Shown here piece after piece: positions 1-11,259 of a stretch of DNA of 64,000 nt. Position 1 is the first letter of the stretch. Each line of letters starts with the position of its first letter. A program made the position numbers and the translations under genes. The notes beneath the pieces were generated by a model. It searched no databases and was not told the origin of the DNA. It saw nothing but the letters and a program-made list of their open reading frames with translations. The stretch comes from CAYYDE01 sp964470525. Lineage in GTDB: Bacteria; Patescibacteriota; Gracilibacteria; BD1-5; UBA6164. The DNA is taken from the NCBI GenBank assembly GCA_964470525.1, contig CAYYDE010000006.1, positions 1 to 64,000 on the forward strand, in the 5' to 3' direction.

Positions 1-40
1 AAAAGCACTGCCAAGATTGCACTCTTGGCAGTGCTTTTTT
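1..40. terminator. Intrinsic terminator hairpin
   Basis: A perfect inverted repeat (AAAAGCACTGCCAAGA with its complement, about 6-base loop) ends in a T-run. It is A-flanked on one side and T-flanked on the other, so it could serve both strands. It ends either the minus gene at 71-487 or a plus gene to the left of the window. Confidence 0.85.
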
Positions 41-70
41 GTGATACCCTTTTTATAATAATAACAGATA

Positions 71-487
71 TTATTTTCTCAGATAATTTATAATTTGTGT
101 AATTTGTTTTTTTATTTTTGTAGAGATGAGTTGTTCTTTCTTGTAAAAACATAAAAATTGAAAGATTTCATTCTCTAAAAAGATAATATGTTTTTTATCT
201 TCAGGAGAAATACTGTGAATTGTACATAAATCATGAGCAATTTCTTTGGATTGAAATAGAAGATCTTTTTCAGATAACTTATGAATACATGTACGTACAA
301 AAGTATAGATCTTTTGAGTGGTAAAATTTTTTTCAAAATGATCCATGCAAAGACGTAATAATTTTCTTGGATTTTCCTCAAGAATATGAGTAATATTACC
401 AGAAGAAATAGGTATAGTAATATCATCTAAATGTTCGTAGATATTAAAATCGGGACTATTTTTTAAAATGGAAGTAATGTTTCACAT
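71..487 (-). CDS. Hypothetical protein, 138 aa
   Basis: I do not recognise this protein. The first codons are ATG TGA, read Met-Gly, so the gene begins at 487; a standard-code reading would start only at the internal Met at 346. The product is soluble, helical and charged, with no signal peptide or membrane segment (for example HILEENPRKLLRLCMDHF in the N-terminal third). It stands alone between two terminator hairpins, so it is probably a single-gene transcript. The stop is TAA. Confidence 0.7.
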
Positions 488-600
488 AATCTTTAATTTA
501 AATATTTCTTCTATTTTATGATAAATCATAAAAAAGTAAAATTTTATAATTTGTAAAGAATTATTATAGTAAATATTTTTTACTGAGAGAAATGAGAAAT

Positions 601-636
601 AAAAAACTCTAAGACTATTTCTTAGAGTTTTTATTA
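601..636. terminator. Intrinsic terminator hairpin
   Basis: The stem AAACTCTAAG pairs with CTTAGAGTTT across a 7-base loop, with A/T runs on both sides. It lies just downstream of the stop of the minus gene at 634-2550. Confidence 0.8.
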
Positions 637-2550
637 TCTGATAAGTAAATTTTCATCTTTTAATTCAAACGTAAGTTTGTAGATACCAGATTTTGTGAGA
701 ACTTGAACTTCTCAATCTCTGAGTACATCAAATGAGATAAAAGGTTCATTTTTTCATTCGATTTGTCCGATATATTGAAGACTTTTAACATCAGTGACAG
801 TACGTGTATTTGGTTGAAAAATCCAAATTTTATTATTGAGAGAAAAATAAATATAATTGAGATTTGCCTTAGCAATAATTTTTGCATTTGTATTATTATT
901 TTCAATTTGATAGTTTCTTGGAAGTTTATTCAAAACTATACTTTCTAAACGATATTTTGGAGTTCTAAAAAATTTATACAATTTTAAATCATTTTTGAGC
1001 ATATAAATTCATCCATCAATTCCAATTGCTAAAATATTGTCAAGAAGTTTTGAATCACCTTCATTGAGATATGAAACTCAAGCATTAAATCCAGATAAAG
1101 CAGGAGAATGCATAATTACTTGATTTGCATCTTTATTGGTAATGTAAATATTTCCATTAAATCCTTCAATAAATCTTGAAGTATCCCAATTTGGTTGTTC
1201 TAAAACATTTACATAAGAAAATTTCTGATCTTTTCCAAAACGAATCATCCTTCCTTTACGAGTATGGAGTATAATATTTTCTCCAGCAATAGTTCCATCA
1301 ACAAATTCATCTTGAACATCTAAATCTTCAAAAATATGAGTTTTTATTTCAATTCCAGTTACAATTGGTCAATAAATGGCACTTTTTCCGACTACATAGA
1401 ATTGTTTATTCATTTCTAAAAGACGAATTCCATCTTGAAAATCTCAAGAAAAAAGTAAATTATTTGGAGTCGTTTCAAATGATTCAATTCCATTAAATTG
1501 TTTTTTAATAAGAGTGATATCATTGAGAATCGTTTCTACATCATTGAGAAAAAGTTGTTTTTCTCTTACTTCAAAGACAAGTGCTTCTGCTTGATTCATA
1601 TTGAGATCAAAAACTTCTGGATTTGAAATATTTTGATTGGCAATTTGAATAAACTCTCTTGATTGAATAAGTTTATTTTTGTATTCTTCAGTTGTGTTTG
1701 TTCCAACTCATCCTCAAATTCCTATAGAAATAATTTTAAATAAAAATATAGCTGCTATTAAAATTCCAGCTCAAAATAATATATTTTTTACGATTTTTCC
1801 TCTTTGTTGTATTTTGTCTTTTAATATCAGAAAATATGCAAATACTTCTTTAGAAAATTTATTATCAAGAATTTTATAAAAAAAGTATTGAATATTTTGA
1901 GGATTTATTTTTTTGATTCCTCCTTTTTGACTTTCTTCAATCACATTATAACGAAGTGTAAGCAAAGAAAGATTATTCTCTAATTTTTCCTCTTTTGCAA
2001 TTTGAATAATATTTTCATTGATCTTTTCAATATCATCTAAAAAAGCAATTTCTTCAATATCACTTTGATTGAGAAAATTTTCTAGACGAATATTTGAAAA
2101 AATTACTGTTTCATTTCTTGAAAGATTTCCACTTGAAATAAAATCAAAAGAATCAATTTTATCATTTCTATCAGTAACTTCAAGAATATCTTTTTCTTTG
2201 TTTATAAGATAGGCACTTGCTCAACCTATTTTTGCAAAATGAAGTGTATTTTTTTCTAAAATTCCAATAATAATAGAGAGTTCTAAATCAATGTCTTCTT
2301 TTTTTCTGAAACTTTTAATGAAAAAATTGATATTTTCAAGAGTGACTGAAAAACTATTATATGCATTTTTTTTCGTCACATTATCAAGAATTAAATCTAC
2401 AATTTTGTTTAAAACTGGAGGGAGAAGTTTTTTATTGTTTGAGCTCATCAAAATGAAACAATCAAGATTTGTGTCGATTTCTATTTTCTTTGTAACGATT
2501 GCATTTTTTGTTTCATCTATTTCTAAATCTTTTGTATCAAAAGAGTACAT
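634..2550 (-). CDS. PP2C-like domain, membrane and propeller-like protein, 638 aa
   Basis: Residues 1-230 resemble a PPM/PP2C-type phosphatase fold: MYSFDTKDLEIDE at the start and a GNLSRNETVIFSN strand near 150, like the 'G.L..GD.ilf.S' segment of SpoIIE/PP2C proteins. I cannot point to a full set of metal-binding aspartates, so catalysis is uncertain. A hydrophobic segment near 265-285 (GAGILIAAIFLFKIISIGIG) is the single membrane span. The outer part (about 300-638) has repeated short beta motifs such as GRMIRFGKD, GNIYITNKD and GFIYMLKND, suggesting a beta-propeller sensor. A regulatory phosphatase-like protein with an external sensor is the best guess. Several internal TGA codons are read as Gly. 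Confidence 0.6.
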
Positions 2551-2703
2551 AACCGTTTTTCTTAAAAATTAAATAGCTTTATAGAATGCATATTAACAAA
2601 AAAACAAAATTTTGCAATAAATCTTTTTGAAAAAAACAACTTCTGAATAAAATTCATACTATAAGATTACAAAACAAAAATAGTCATAAAATATTATTGG
2701 ATT

Positions 2704-2732
2704 TTGTAAAGAATTATTTTAAAAATTACTAT
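2704..2732 (+). promoter_or_regulatory. murA promoter (leaderless)
   Basis: TTGTAA at 2704-2709, a 17-base spacer and TACTAT at 2727-2732. The -10 ends only 7 bases before the murA ATG, so the transcript would begin at or next to the start codon. Confidence 0.5.
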
Positions 2733-2739
2733 TTAATAT

Positions 2740-3993
2740 ATGTACATTGTAAATGGATGAAAAGAACTTTCTTGAAAAGTAAAAATAAGTTGATCAAAAA
2801 ATGCTGCACTTCCAGTTTTGGCAGCTACACTTTTAGTGCGTGGAAAAATTACACTTCATAATGTACCAAAAATAGGAGATGTGATGACATTTTTAGAAAT
2901 AGTTTCACAATTGTGAGGAACATATACATTTGATGAAAACACACTTTTTATAGATACAACTCATTTGCATCTTTGAGATTTTAATACGGAAATGATCAAA
3001 AAAATTAGAGCAAGTATTTTGCTTTTGGCTCCTATTTTGCATTATTTTGGAAATATTTCAATTCCGTTTCCTGGTGGATGTAGTTTATGAAAAAGGCCAG
3101 TTGATGCTCATTTGAAAGGTTTAGAAGCAATAGGATATAATTATGAAGTATCTCAAGAAGGTATTTCAATTACTGGAAAATTATTATCATGAGATATTGA
3201 GTTAAATGCTGGTTTTTGAGTAACTTCAACAGAAAATTTGATTGTTGCAAATGTACTGAGACCTGGAAAAACAACTATTCAATTGGCTGCTATTGAACCT
3301 CATGTGATGAATTTGATAGGATTTTTGAGAAAAGCAGGAGCAAATATAAAAATGAGATATAATCATAATATTGTGATAGAATGAGTGACAGCATTACAAG
3401 ATAACATTGAATTTGATGTGGTGAGTGATTATATAGAATCATGAACATTCATGGTTATTGCTGCTCTTGCATCAAAAGAATATCTTGATATTGAAAATGC
3501 AAGGATAGAGGATTTGTATGCATTTATTTCAAAATTAAAAGAAGCATGAGTGCAAGTAGAAGATGTATGAAATGATACTTTGAGAGTGTATAGAGCAAAA
3601 CAACTCAAAGCAGTTGATATTCAGACAAATATTTTCCCATGATTCCCAACTGATATTCAGTCTCCATTTGTGATTTTAATGTCACAAGCTCACTGAGTTT
3701 CAAGAGTACATGAAATTTTATTTGAAGGAAGATTGAATTTTTTAGTTGAACTTGAAAAAATGAGAGGACACGTTGCCATTCTTAATCCACATCAGGCTTT
3801 AATTTTTTGAAAAACTCCTTTAGTTTGAGCACAAGTAACTTCTTGGGATTTACGTGCAGGTGCTGCTATGGTAATTGCTGGATTGATTGCTGAATGACAA
3901 ACAAGAGTTACAAATGTTGAATACATTCAGAGAGGATATGAACATTTTATAGAAAAACTCAATGCTCTTTGAGCTGATATTCAAAAATTATAA
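2740..3993 (+). CDS. murA: UDP-N-acetylglucosamine 1-carboxyvinyltransferase
   Basis: MurA transfers enolpyruvate from PEP to UDP-GlcNAc, the first committed step of peptidoglycan synthesis in the cytoplasm. The 417-residue length matches the family. The N-terminal SGSKNAALPVLAATLL and the catalytic loop PGGCSLGKRPVDAH are present, with the fosfomycin-target cysteine intact. The C-terminal segment LRAGAAMVIAGLIAEG is also typical. About 20 TGA codons are read as Gly, including the first Gly of SGSKNA. It is followed after 15 bases by a small membrane protein and then a PrsW-type protease, all on the same strand and probably one transcript. Confidence 0.95.
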
Positions 3994-4008
3994 TATAATA
4001 AAAAATAT

Positions 4009-4209
4009 ATGAAAATTTTTCCAATTTTTTTAATCATTTTTTGATTGATAGTGATTTTATACCCTCAATTTTTGGCATATTTATTAGGAGGATTTTTTCT
4101 ATTTATTGGGGTAAATTTATTGATTTTTTGATGAATTTTAAAAAAATTTCAATCAAAATCTTGAGAAGAGAGTTATGTAAAATTTTGAAAGTATAAAATC
4201 TATAAATAA
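4009..4209 (+). CDS. Small two-span membrane protein, 66 aa
   Basis: Two hydrophobic stretches cover residues 2-20 and 22-44 (IFPIFLIIFGLIVILYP, then LAYLLGGFFLFIGVNLLI). A short basic tail follows (KKFQSKSGEESYVKFGKYK). Small proteins of this shape are common in Patescibacteria but the function is unknown. It lies between murA and the PrsW-type protease in a tight same-strand array. It contains five TGA-encoded glycines and is invisible under the standard code. Confidence 0.6.
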
Positions 4210-4214
4210 ATATT

Positions 4215-5192
4215 ATGACAACTTTTTTTGAGATAATTTTTATTACTATTTGAGCAAGTATTCCTATTATTTTATGGGGGTATTTGTTTAGTTATGTTGA
4301 TAATAGTTCTCTGAATAGAAGTAAGTTTTTGTTTGGTATTTGAGCAGGTGTTTTGTCAGTTATTCCTGTTTTATTACTCAAAGAATATGGAGTAGAAATG
4401 GAAAAATTAGGAATCAATATATTTATGTATGTACAGGAATTTTGAGGAAAAAATTTTTGGTGGTTTTTTCTCTCTTTTTTATGATTATTGTTTCTCACAT
4501 CTATTTTTCCGTTTATTGCAACTTTGAAAAATAAATTGAAACAGCGACTTGTAGTATTTGGAAAAACCTTTCTTCTTTTTACAGGATATTTATTTGTGTT
4601 GAGTGTTATTTTACTTGGAATATATTTTTTATTTTGAGTATTTTCTGGTTGGAATGTGTGAATAGAAAAAAATCTGAGTTTTTGAGAGGTTGCATTTAAT
4701 TCTTTACGTTTGGTGATTTTTTATTATGTAATATTGGCATTAGCTGAAGAGTTATCTAAATTTTTTTGTTTCAAATATGCATCATATTTCACGCTTTCAA
4801 CTATAAAAGAATGAGTTTTGTTTTCTCTATTTGTGGCTCTTGGATTTGCGTTTTTTGAAAACATAATGTATTTGTATAATTTATTTAACGCACAATGATT
4901 TGGGCAAAGTTTTGTGTGATTATATATTTCAAGAAATATTTTTTCTGTTGTTTTACATGTGTTATGTAGTAGTATTTTTGCATATTTTTTCACATTTGCA
5001 TACTTAAAAATACATGAATATCAATCATTTGATTTTATAAAAAAATTATTTTTGTGATTTTTTCTTGCAGTCGTTTTACATGCAGGATTTAATATTTTTA
5101 TCACGCTTGATATTATGAGTGTTATCATGATATATCTTATAGGAGCATATTTTTATTTGACATATATTTTTTATGAAAACCAAGATATATAA
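4215..5192 (+). CDS. PrsW-type intramembrane metalloprotease
   Basis: A 325-residue polytopic membrane protein with about eight hydrophobic spans. The PrsW (M82) signature is recognisable: an EE pair in LALAEELSKFFCFKYA (about 175-190), LGFAFFENIMYL (about 215), a histidine in VVLHVLCSSIFAYF (about 255), and HAGFNIF (about 300). In PrsW proteins these Glu and His residues form the metal site within the membrane, and some members cleave anti-sigma factors. No sigma or anti-sigma gene is nearby, so the substrate is unknown. It starts 5 bases after the upstream small membrane gene. Confidence 0.75.
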
Positions 5193-5212
5193 AAATATTT
5201 TAATAAAAAGTA

Positions 5213-5241
5213 TTGACATATTTTAAAAATATGATTATATT
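5213..5241 (+). promoter_or_regulatory. Consensus promoter for 5286 gene
   Basis: A perfect -35 TTGACA (5213-5218), a 17-base spacer and -10 TATATT (5236-5241). It lies about 45 bases before the ATG at 5286. Confidence 0.65.
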
Positions 5242-5285
5242 ATGCAGATAAGTTATTTATCATTTATAATTTAATTTTTAAAAAT

Positions 5286-5918
5286 ATGGAACACCAAAAT
5301 AAAAAACATATGGCTTTTTTTGTGTCTTTACTTATTTTGTTGCCTGTTGTTTCTTTTGCGGAAAGTGATAAAAAAGATGCGTGAAAAACGCATACCATTT
5401 CATCTCAAACAGAAATTGATACAACGTATGTAGAATCTTTCAAAAAGCAATTTGCAAATTATGATAATCCCTATAAGGTTATTGATACAGATTATCATAA
5501 TAAAAAAATAAATAAGGCAACTTGGCAAGCATCTTGGAATTTTATTCAAGAAAATAAAAATTTTGCATCAAAAAAAGAAGATATTGGAAAAAAAGAAAAA
5601 TCTGAGAAAAAAGAATCAGATTCGTTTTTGAATGAAAAACAAAAATTAACTCAAAAACAACAAGAAATTTCAAAGTATAAAGAACAATATCGTTCTATTA
5701 TTGAAGCCAAAGTTTCAGGATTAAGTGATGCTCAATTGGAAAGAGTCGCAAAAAATATTAAAAATGCAATTCATACTATTGAAAAAACAAAAACTTCATC
5801 AGATAAAAAAGAAAAACTTTTGTATCAATTACTTGCATTAGAACAATTATTGCAAGAACAAAGGGAAAAACTCATACCTGATGAAATTGATATTGATGCG
5901 TTATTTCGTTTAGAATAG
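5286..5918 (+). CDS. Secreted coiled-coil protein, 210 aa
   Basis: The N-terminus carries a signal peptide: basic start, hydrophobic core MAFFVSLLILLPVVSF, and a plausible cleavage after FAES near residue 27. The mature part is lysine- and glutamate-rich. From about 115 it is a predicted coiled coil (KQKLTQKQQEISKYKEQY), ending in the acidic tail PDEIDIDALFRLE. No family recognised. It has its own consensus promoter and is followed by a strong terminator, so it is a monocistronic exported protein. Only one TGA-Gly is needed to join the two halves. Confidence 0.7.
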
Positions 5919-5948
5919 GGGCTTTTGTTTATAAAAATGTTTTATAAA

Positions 5949-5976
5949 AATGCGAGAAAAATTTCTCGCATTTTTT
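5949..5976 (+). terminator. Intrinsic terminator
   Basis: Stem TGCGAGAAA with TTTCTCGCA (5951-5959 and 5962-5970), 2-base apex and a T6 run, downstream of the secreted coiled-coil gene. Confidence 0.85.
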
Positions 5977-6051
5977 GAATTTAAATTTGGAAAAATCAAG
6001 TTTTTTTCTATAATACACAACAATGTTTATTGTTTTTTTAAGAGTATTGAT

Positions 6052-7215
6052 ATGATAAAAAAGTTGTTTTTTTTTCTGGTGATAATAGCATGAGGAGTTT
6101 TTGGAAGTACTTATGTATATTCAAATTTTTATAGAAGTGAGACGATTCATTTTTCTCATGTATATAGTAATGTCATATATAATGGAAATCACCCAATTAT
6201 TTCAAAAAATTATGTTGCATTTTCATCTCAACAGGATTTGCGTGGCTTTCGTGTTCATTCTCCTTGTAATGTTTCATCAAAATTTATAGAAAAACAAAAT
6301 ACAAATCTTCAAATTTTTGAAATCCAATTTGAAGATACTTTGTGTAATAATTCTTTATTTTACCTCAAAGATGAAGCAGGGAAAATTTTATTAAATACAC
6401 AATTTTCACTACAAATACAAACATATTTTCAATTATTTAATACATATACAGATTTAGAAAATACACATTTAGAAAGAATGCTTGGACAACTTGAAAAGCA
6501 AGCAGAAAAATTTAGTTTGTATGCAAAACTTCAAAATTTGACGCAAGATGTTCGTTTTTTTAGATGATATTTTTCATATCATCAAATTCAATATCAACAA
6601 CAAATTATCAAGGAAATTCTTCAAGCACGTCAGGAAAAATATATGATTCCTGTACCAGGATATGAACTTCCAAATAGAGCTACAAAACTTCCAAATTCTC
6701 CTCGTCCTTATAGATCTTCTTATACTTACGGAGTCCATGAAGGGTGGGATATTGATAGTAAATTTTGAGATACTATTGTTTCAATTGATGATGGAATTAT
6801 TTTACGTACCGTGACATGATTTCAATTTCGTGATTTAGATAATATCTTGAAAGGAGGAACGCTTTCTCATAAGGATTTTTTGTATAATCTTGATATTTTG
6901 AGATGAAATCAAGTATGGTTGAAAACATCAAAATGAGATGTGGTATTTTATAGTCATCTTGATCAGGTGAGGACAGATATATATGAAGGAAGAATTATTA
7001 AAAAATGAGATGTTTTATGAACAGTAGGAATTACAGGAGTACCTGACAGAGATTATACTGATTATCACTTGCATTTTGAACTCAGAGAAAATCCATATAA
7101 TTTTCAGACAGCTGGGAAAAAAACATTTGAGGATTATATGAATTTAGATTGGTATTTTAAAGGAAAATCTGCAAAATTTATTGTGGAAAATCAATATACA
7201 CTTTTTGAAAAATAA
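6052..7215 (+). CDS. M23-family peptidoglycan metallopeptidase
   Basis: A 387-residue exported protein with an N-terminal membrane anchor or signal (MIKKLFFFLVIIAGGVFGS). Residues 20-190 are a non-catalytic, partly helical region. The C-terminal LytM/M23 domain (about 215-365) shows the zinc ligands HEGWD (HxxxD) and HLHFE, with GDVLGTVGITG between them. M23 enzymes cut peptidoglycan cross-bridges outside the membrane, so a role in wall remodelling or in attacking another cell is possible. smpB begins one base after the stop. TGA codons encode several core glycines, including those of FGDTIVS and KKGDVLG. Confidence 0.85.
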
Positions 7216-7216
7216 T

Positions 7217-7672
7217 ATGATAATAAAAGAAATTACGAGGAATAAAAAGGCATTTTTTGATTATGAAATCCTTCAAACATATGAAGCAGGTTTGAAGCTT
7301 TTTTGACATGAAGTGAAATCAATTCGTTTGTGACAGGTAAATTTGAAAGGATCGTATATTTCTTTTCTTTCTTGAATGCCTTTAGCAAAGTGAGTTTATA
7401 TTACTCCATGGCAATCATTGCCAAATAATAAAAGTGTTGATGGAAAGAGAGATATTTCACTTTTTTTGCATAAAAAAGATATTACATATTTACTTGATAG
7501 ACAAAAAGTAGGAGGATTTGCTATTATTCCACTTGAGTTATATCTGAAATGAAGTTTAATAAAACTCAAAATATGACTGGCAAAATGAAGAAAAGAGTAT
7601 GATAAAAAGCAAGTTCTCAAAGAAAGAACTCTTGATAAAGAAGCAAAAATACATTTGAAGAAATTTATTTAG
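7217..7672 (+). CDS. smpB: SsrA-binding protein SmpB
   Basis: SmpB binds tmRNA and delivers it to stalled ribosomes. The 151-residue protein has the family hallmarks: ITRNKKAFFDYEILQTYEAG at the start, GHEVKSIR, NLKGSYI, and the basic tail KKQVLKERTLDKEAKIHLKK. The start follows the upstream M23 peptidase stop by one base, so the two are translationally close. No tmRNA gene was recognised in the window. Nine TGA codons are read as Gly, including LFGHEVKSIRLGQVN. Confidence 0.95.
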
Positions 7673-7698
7673 TTTTTTGGCTTATGAAACAAAAAAAC

Positions 7699-7728
7699 TT
7701 GAATTTTTTATAAAATAATTATTATATT
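7699..7728 (+). promoter_or_regulatory. Probable serS promoter
   Basis: TTGAAT at 7699-7704 and TATATT at 7723-7728 with an 18-base spacer, about 28 bases before the serS ATG. Confidence 0.35.
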
Positions 7729-7755
7729 TCCATATTTATCCATTATCTAAAAATT

Positions 7756-9018
7756 ATGATTGATGTAAAAGCACTCAGACAGAATCCAAATGAAATGAAA
7801 GAAAATCTCAAAAAAAGAAATATTTCAGTAGATGTAGATGCGTTTTTAGCACTTGATAGAGAAATTCTTGAAAAAAATCAAAGACTTGATGAAATAAAAA
7901 ATCAAAAAAATATTTTTTCAAAATTGATTCCAACCTTGGGAAATGAAGAAAAACAAGCAAAACTCTCTGAGATGAAAGCTTTGTGAGAAGAGGAAAAAGC
8001 TTTAGCAGAAATGATAAAAGAGTTGATTCCAAAGTATAATGCTATTTTATATCGCTTACCAAATAAACTCGATCCAACTGCCGCAATTGGACCAGATGAG
8101 AGTGGAAATATAGTAGAAAGTCATTTTGGAGAACCTACCAAATTTGATTTTGAACCAAAACCACACTATGAAATTGGAGAAAAAAAATGATGGATTGATA
8201 CTGAAAAGGGTTCTGAAGTTTCTGGAGCAAGATTTTGGTACTTGAAATGAGATCTTGTATTTTTACAATTTGCGATTGTAAACTATGCATTTTCAATTCT
8301 AGGAGCAAAAGGATTTTCTCCAATTTTACCACCAGTTTTGGTAAGAGAACCAGCTATGTTTGGAACGGGATTTTTACCAGCTGGAGAAGACGGAGTGTAC
8401 AGAGTCAATGAAAATGATGATGATCTCTATCTTGTTGGAACAGCAGAAGTTCCTGTGACTTCATACCATTCATGAGAAATTATTGAAGATTTATCTAAGC
8501 CTATTAAATATGTTTGATACAGTGAATGTTTTAGAAAAGAAGCTGGAAGTGCGTGAAAAGATATGAGAGGAATTTTGAGAGGACATCAATTTCAAAAAGT
8601 AGAAATGGTGTGTTTTTGTAAACCAGAAGACTCACAAAAACTTCATAACGAAATGGTCGCAGTAGAAGAACAAATTTGGCAAGGACTTGGTATTCCACAT
8701 CATAAATTGAATGTTTGTTCAGGGGATTTATGAAATCCAGCAATGAAAAAATATGATTTGGAAGCTTGGATGCCAGGACAACAAAAATACAGAGAAGTTA
8801 CGAGTTGTTCAAATGTCTGAGATTATCAATCAAGAAGGCTTGGTATCAGGTACAGAGACGAAAATGGAAAACCTCAATATGTTCATACATTGAATGGAAC
8901 AGTGATTGCATTATGAAGATGTTTGATAGCAATTATTGAAAATTATCAAACGGCTGATGGAGATGTGATAATTCCTGAAGTTTTAAGACCATTTATGTGA
9001 GGAAGAGAAAAGATTTAG
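7756..9018 (+). CDS. serS: Seryl-tRNA synthetase
   Basis: Class II aminoacyl-tRNA synthetase charging tRNA-Ser. 420 residues, the normal length. It begins with the standard MIDVKALRQNPNEMKENLKKR and a coiled-coil tRNA-binding arm (about 30-105). The catalytic core includes GTGFLPAGEDGVYRVNEN, LYLVGTAEVPVTSYH (motif 2 side), the motif 2 sequence FRKEAGSAGKDMRGILRGHQ, and motif 3 LNGTVIALGRCLIAIIENYQ. Motif 3 contains a TGA read as Gly immediately before the invariant Arg. It appears to be transcribed alone. Confidence 0.96.
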
Positions 9019-9026
9019 GCAACTTT

Positions 9027-9055
9027 TTGATATTTTTTCAAAAATATGATATACT
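9027..9055 (+). promoter_or_regulatory. Promoter for 9085 gene
   Basis: TTGATA (9027-9032), a 17-base spacer and TATACT (9050-9055), about 30 bases upstream of the ATG at 9085. Confidence 0.6.
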
Positions 9056-9084
9056 TCTTTTGAGTATTTATTAAATTTTACTAT

Positions 9085-9861
9085 ATGTTATTACTTTCAA
9101 CTTCCAGTTTTCAATGATATGGATTACATAAAATCTTTCGTTTGGCTGCAAAATCAAAATATACATGAATCGATTTAGTGATTGATCCAGCAAATTATGA
9201 TACGTTGGATGAGGATTATATCATGGAACTTTCTTTGGAATATAAAGTACCAGTGTTATCTATTACAGCTCCATATAAATGAGTAGATGAAGCACTTATG
9301 GACAAAATTATTCATATGGCTGAAAAATTCTCAACTCAAGTCGTAAATTTTTATCCTCCACATATTACTGATAAAGAAGTGAAATGGTATTTGGATAAAT
9401 TATCTGCTTTGAAGAAACAATCAAGACTCAGTATTTGTTTACAAAATATTGAACAAAAATTTATGCTCTTTGTGATCCCAGAATATAAACACAATAGTAT
9501 TGAAGATCTCAAAAAGGTAACAGGAGATACTTCACTCAATGTTGCCAATATTGATAAATCAGGAGGAATGGATATCAACAGAACCTATCAAGCCCTTGGA
9601 AATAGTATCAAAAATATTTTTATTTCAGATCGTAATGGAAATAAAGATGGATTGCTTCCATGAAATTCTTGATGAGGAATTTCCTATCTTCCACTTGAAA
9701 GTTTTTTGATGAAACTGAAAAGTAATGGATATGATAAATTTTTGACTCTGAAAGTGAAACCACAAGAATTATGAGTATGAGATGATGAGAAAGTACTTTT
9801 TCATCTTGAACAATTTCAAAAATATTTTGCAAAATATTTTACTGATTTTACACCAAATTAG
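9085..9861 (+). CDS. Xylose isomerase-like TIM-barrel protein
   Basis: The 258-residue protein resembles the AP endonuclease 2/sugar-isomerase TIM-barrel superfamily in length and strand pattern: GIDLVIDPANYDTL, KVPVLSITAPYKG, ITDKEVKWYLDKL, LPLESFLMKLKSNGYDKFLTLK. The usual metal-ligand Glu/His/Asp set is not clearly preserved, so the substrate and even the enzymatic activity are open. It has its own promoter, and the terminator stem starts within the stop codon, making it a single-gene unit. TGA-encoded glycines cluster in the loop LLPGNSGGGISYLP. Confidence 0.6.
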
Positions 9862-9888
9862 ACTATATTTTTTATAGTCTTTTTTTTG
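9861..9888 (+). terminator. Intrinsic terminator
   Basis: Stem GACTATA/TATAGTC with a T5 loop and a following T8 run. The first base of the stem is the last base of the TAG stop. Confidence 0.85.
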
Positions 9889-9939
9889 ATTTTTGAAATT
9901 TTTTTCATACAATAAGAATATTATCTTTTACAAAAAAAT

Positions 9940-10596
9940 ATGAAAAAAATAATTTTTTTATGCTGTATGTTTTTAATTTTTTCTTGTTCGCAAAGCCAAG
10001 AGAATAAGAGAAGTATTCCAGAAAAATCATCTTTTGAAACACGAAAAATTATAGCTCTTTGAGATTCTTTGACTGCTGGCTATGGACTAGAAATACAAGA
10101 GAGTTATCCTGCAAAACTCCAAAAAAAATTGCAAGAAGGAAATTATAATTATGAAGTAATAAATGCTTGAATTTCCTGAGATACATCAGATGGACTCGTG
10201 GCTCGTGCAGAACTCTATCTTGAACAAAACCCTGAAATTGTGATGATCGTGATAGGATGAAATGATGGTTTAAGAGGACTTCCAACGACGAATCTAGAAG
10301 CAAATATTCTAAAAATAGTTGATATGTATAGTGAAGCGTGAGTAAAAGTAGTTTTGGGAGGAATGGATGTTCCTGCAAATTTAGGACTCACATATCGCAG
10401 AGATTTTAGAGCAGTGTACAATAATGTTGCACAACAAAGAAAAAATGTTGAATTTTTAGAATTTTTTCTTGAATGAGTTGCAGGGAAAAGTCAATATAAT
10501 TTATCTGATATGATTCATCCAAATTCTGAGTGATATGATATTATTGTTGAAAATTTATATAAGTTTTTAGAAAAAAATAAAGTTATAACCAAATAA
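9940..10596 (+). CDS. tesA: SGNH/GDSL esterase lipoprotein, TesA-like
   Basis: A 218-residue lipoprotein. The signal peptide ends in a lipobox (FLIFSC, Cys 16). The SGNH hydrolase blocks are all visible: block I ALGDSLTAGYG (nucleophile Ser, preceded by a TGA-Gly), block III IGGNDGLRG, and block V DMIHPNSEGYD (catalytic Asp/His). The family includes TesA, an acyl-thioesterase/lysophospholipase of the periplasm. Two bases after its stop begins an ABC ATPase and then a permease that match YbbA and YbbP. In E. coli tesA also neighbours ybbA-ybbP, which supports the assignment. Confidence 0.85.
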
Positions 10597-10598
10597 TT

Positions 10599-11258
10599 AT
10601 GATACAAATAAAAAATCTTACGAAAATATTTTGACATTGAGCTGAGAGTGTTGAAATATTTAAAAATTTGAATGTAGAAATTCCATCAGGAGATTTTATT
10701 GCTCTTGTGTGACCTTCTGGAAGTGGGAAATCAACTTTTTTGAATATGATGTCGGGAATTGATAGGAATTATGAGTGAAGTATTTTCGTTGATGAAAAGG
10801 AAATTAAACATTTGAGTGATGATGAAATGACGGGGTTTCGAGGAAAAAATATTTCTTATATTTTTCAAAATTTTAAATTGATTGATAATTTGTCAGTCGA
10901 AGAAAATGTTGATTTGATGATTGAACTCAATGGACTGGAAAGAAATTTTGAAACGCAAGAAATTCTTGATATTGTCTGACTTGGAAAAAAAGCAAAAATA
11001 GAAGCGTTTTATTTAAGTGGTGGAGAGTGTCAAAGAGTGGCTATTGCTCGCGCGTTTGTTGGAAAAACAAAACTGCTTCTTGCTGATGAACCAACCTGAG
11101 CGTTGGATATAAAAAATAAAAAAATTATTACAGATCTTATTTTAGAGCTTCATAAAAAAATTAAAAATACCATTATTATGATTACTCACGATGATGAAGT
11201 TGCAAAAATTGCAGACAGAGTGTACAAAATGTCTGATTATTCACTAATAGAGACATAA
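10599..11258 (+). CDS. ABC transporter ATPase, YbbA/LolD/MacB type
   Basis: 219-residue nucleotide-binding subunit. Walker A is GPSGSGKST (about 37-45, first Gly from TGA), Q-loop YIFQNFKLID, signature LSGGECQRVAIARAF, Walker B LLLADEPTGALD, and H-loop IMITHDDEVA. The signature carries a Glu-Cys after LSGG where most family members have Glu/Gln-Gln or similar. This is the MacB/LolD/FtsE/YbbA subfamily, which works on lipoproteins, lipids or mechanotransmission rather than ordinary import. It pairs with the permease that starts one base after its stop. Confidence 0.9.
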
Positions 11259-11259
11259 T

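Noticed and set aside
1..40. The sequence GCACT...AGTGC near the left end looked like a CIRCE element for HrcA.
   Set aside because: Arm sequence and spacing do not match TTAGCACTC-N9-GAGTGCTAA, and the T-run shows an intrinsic terminator.
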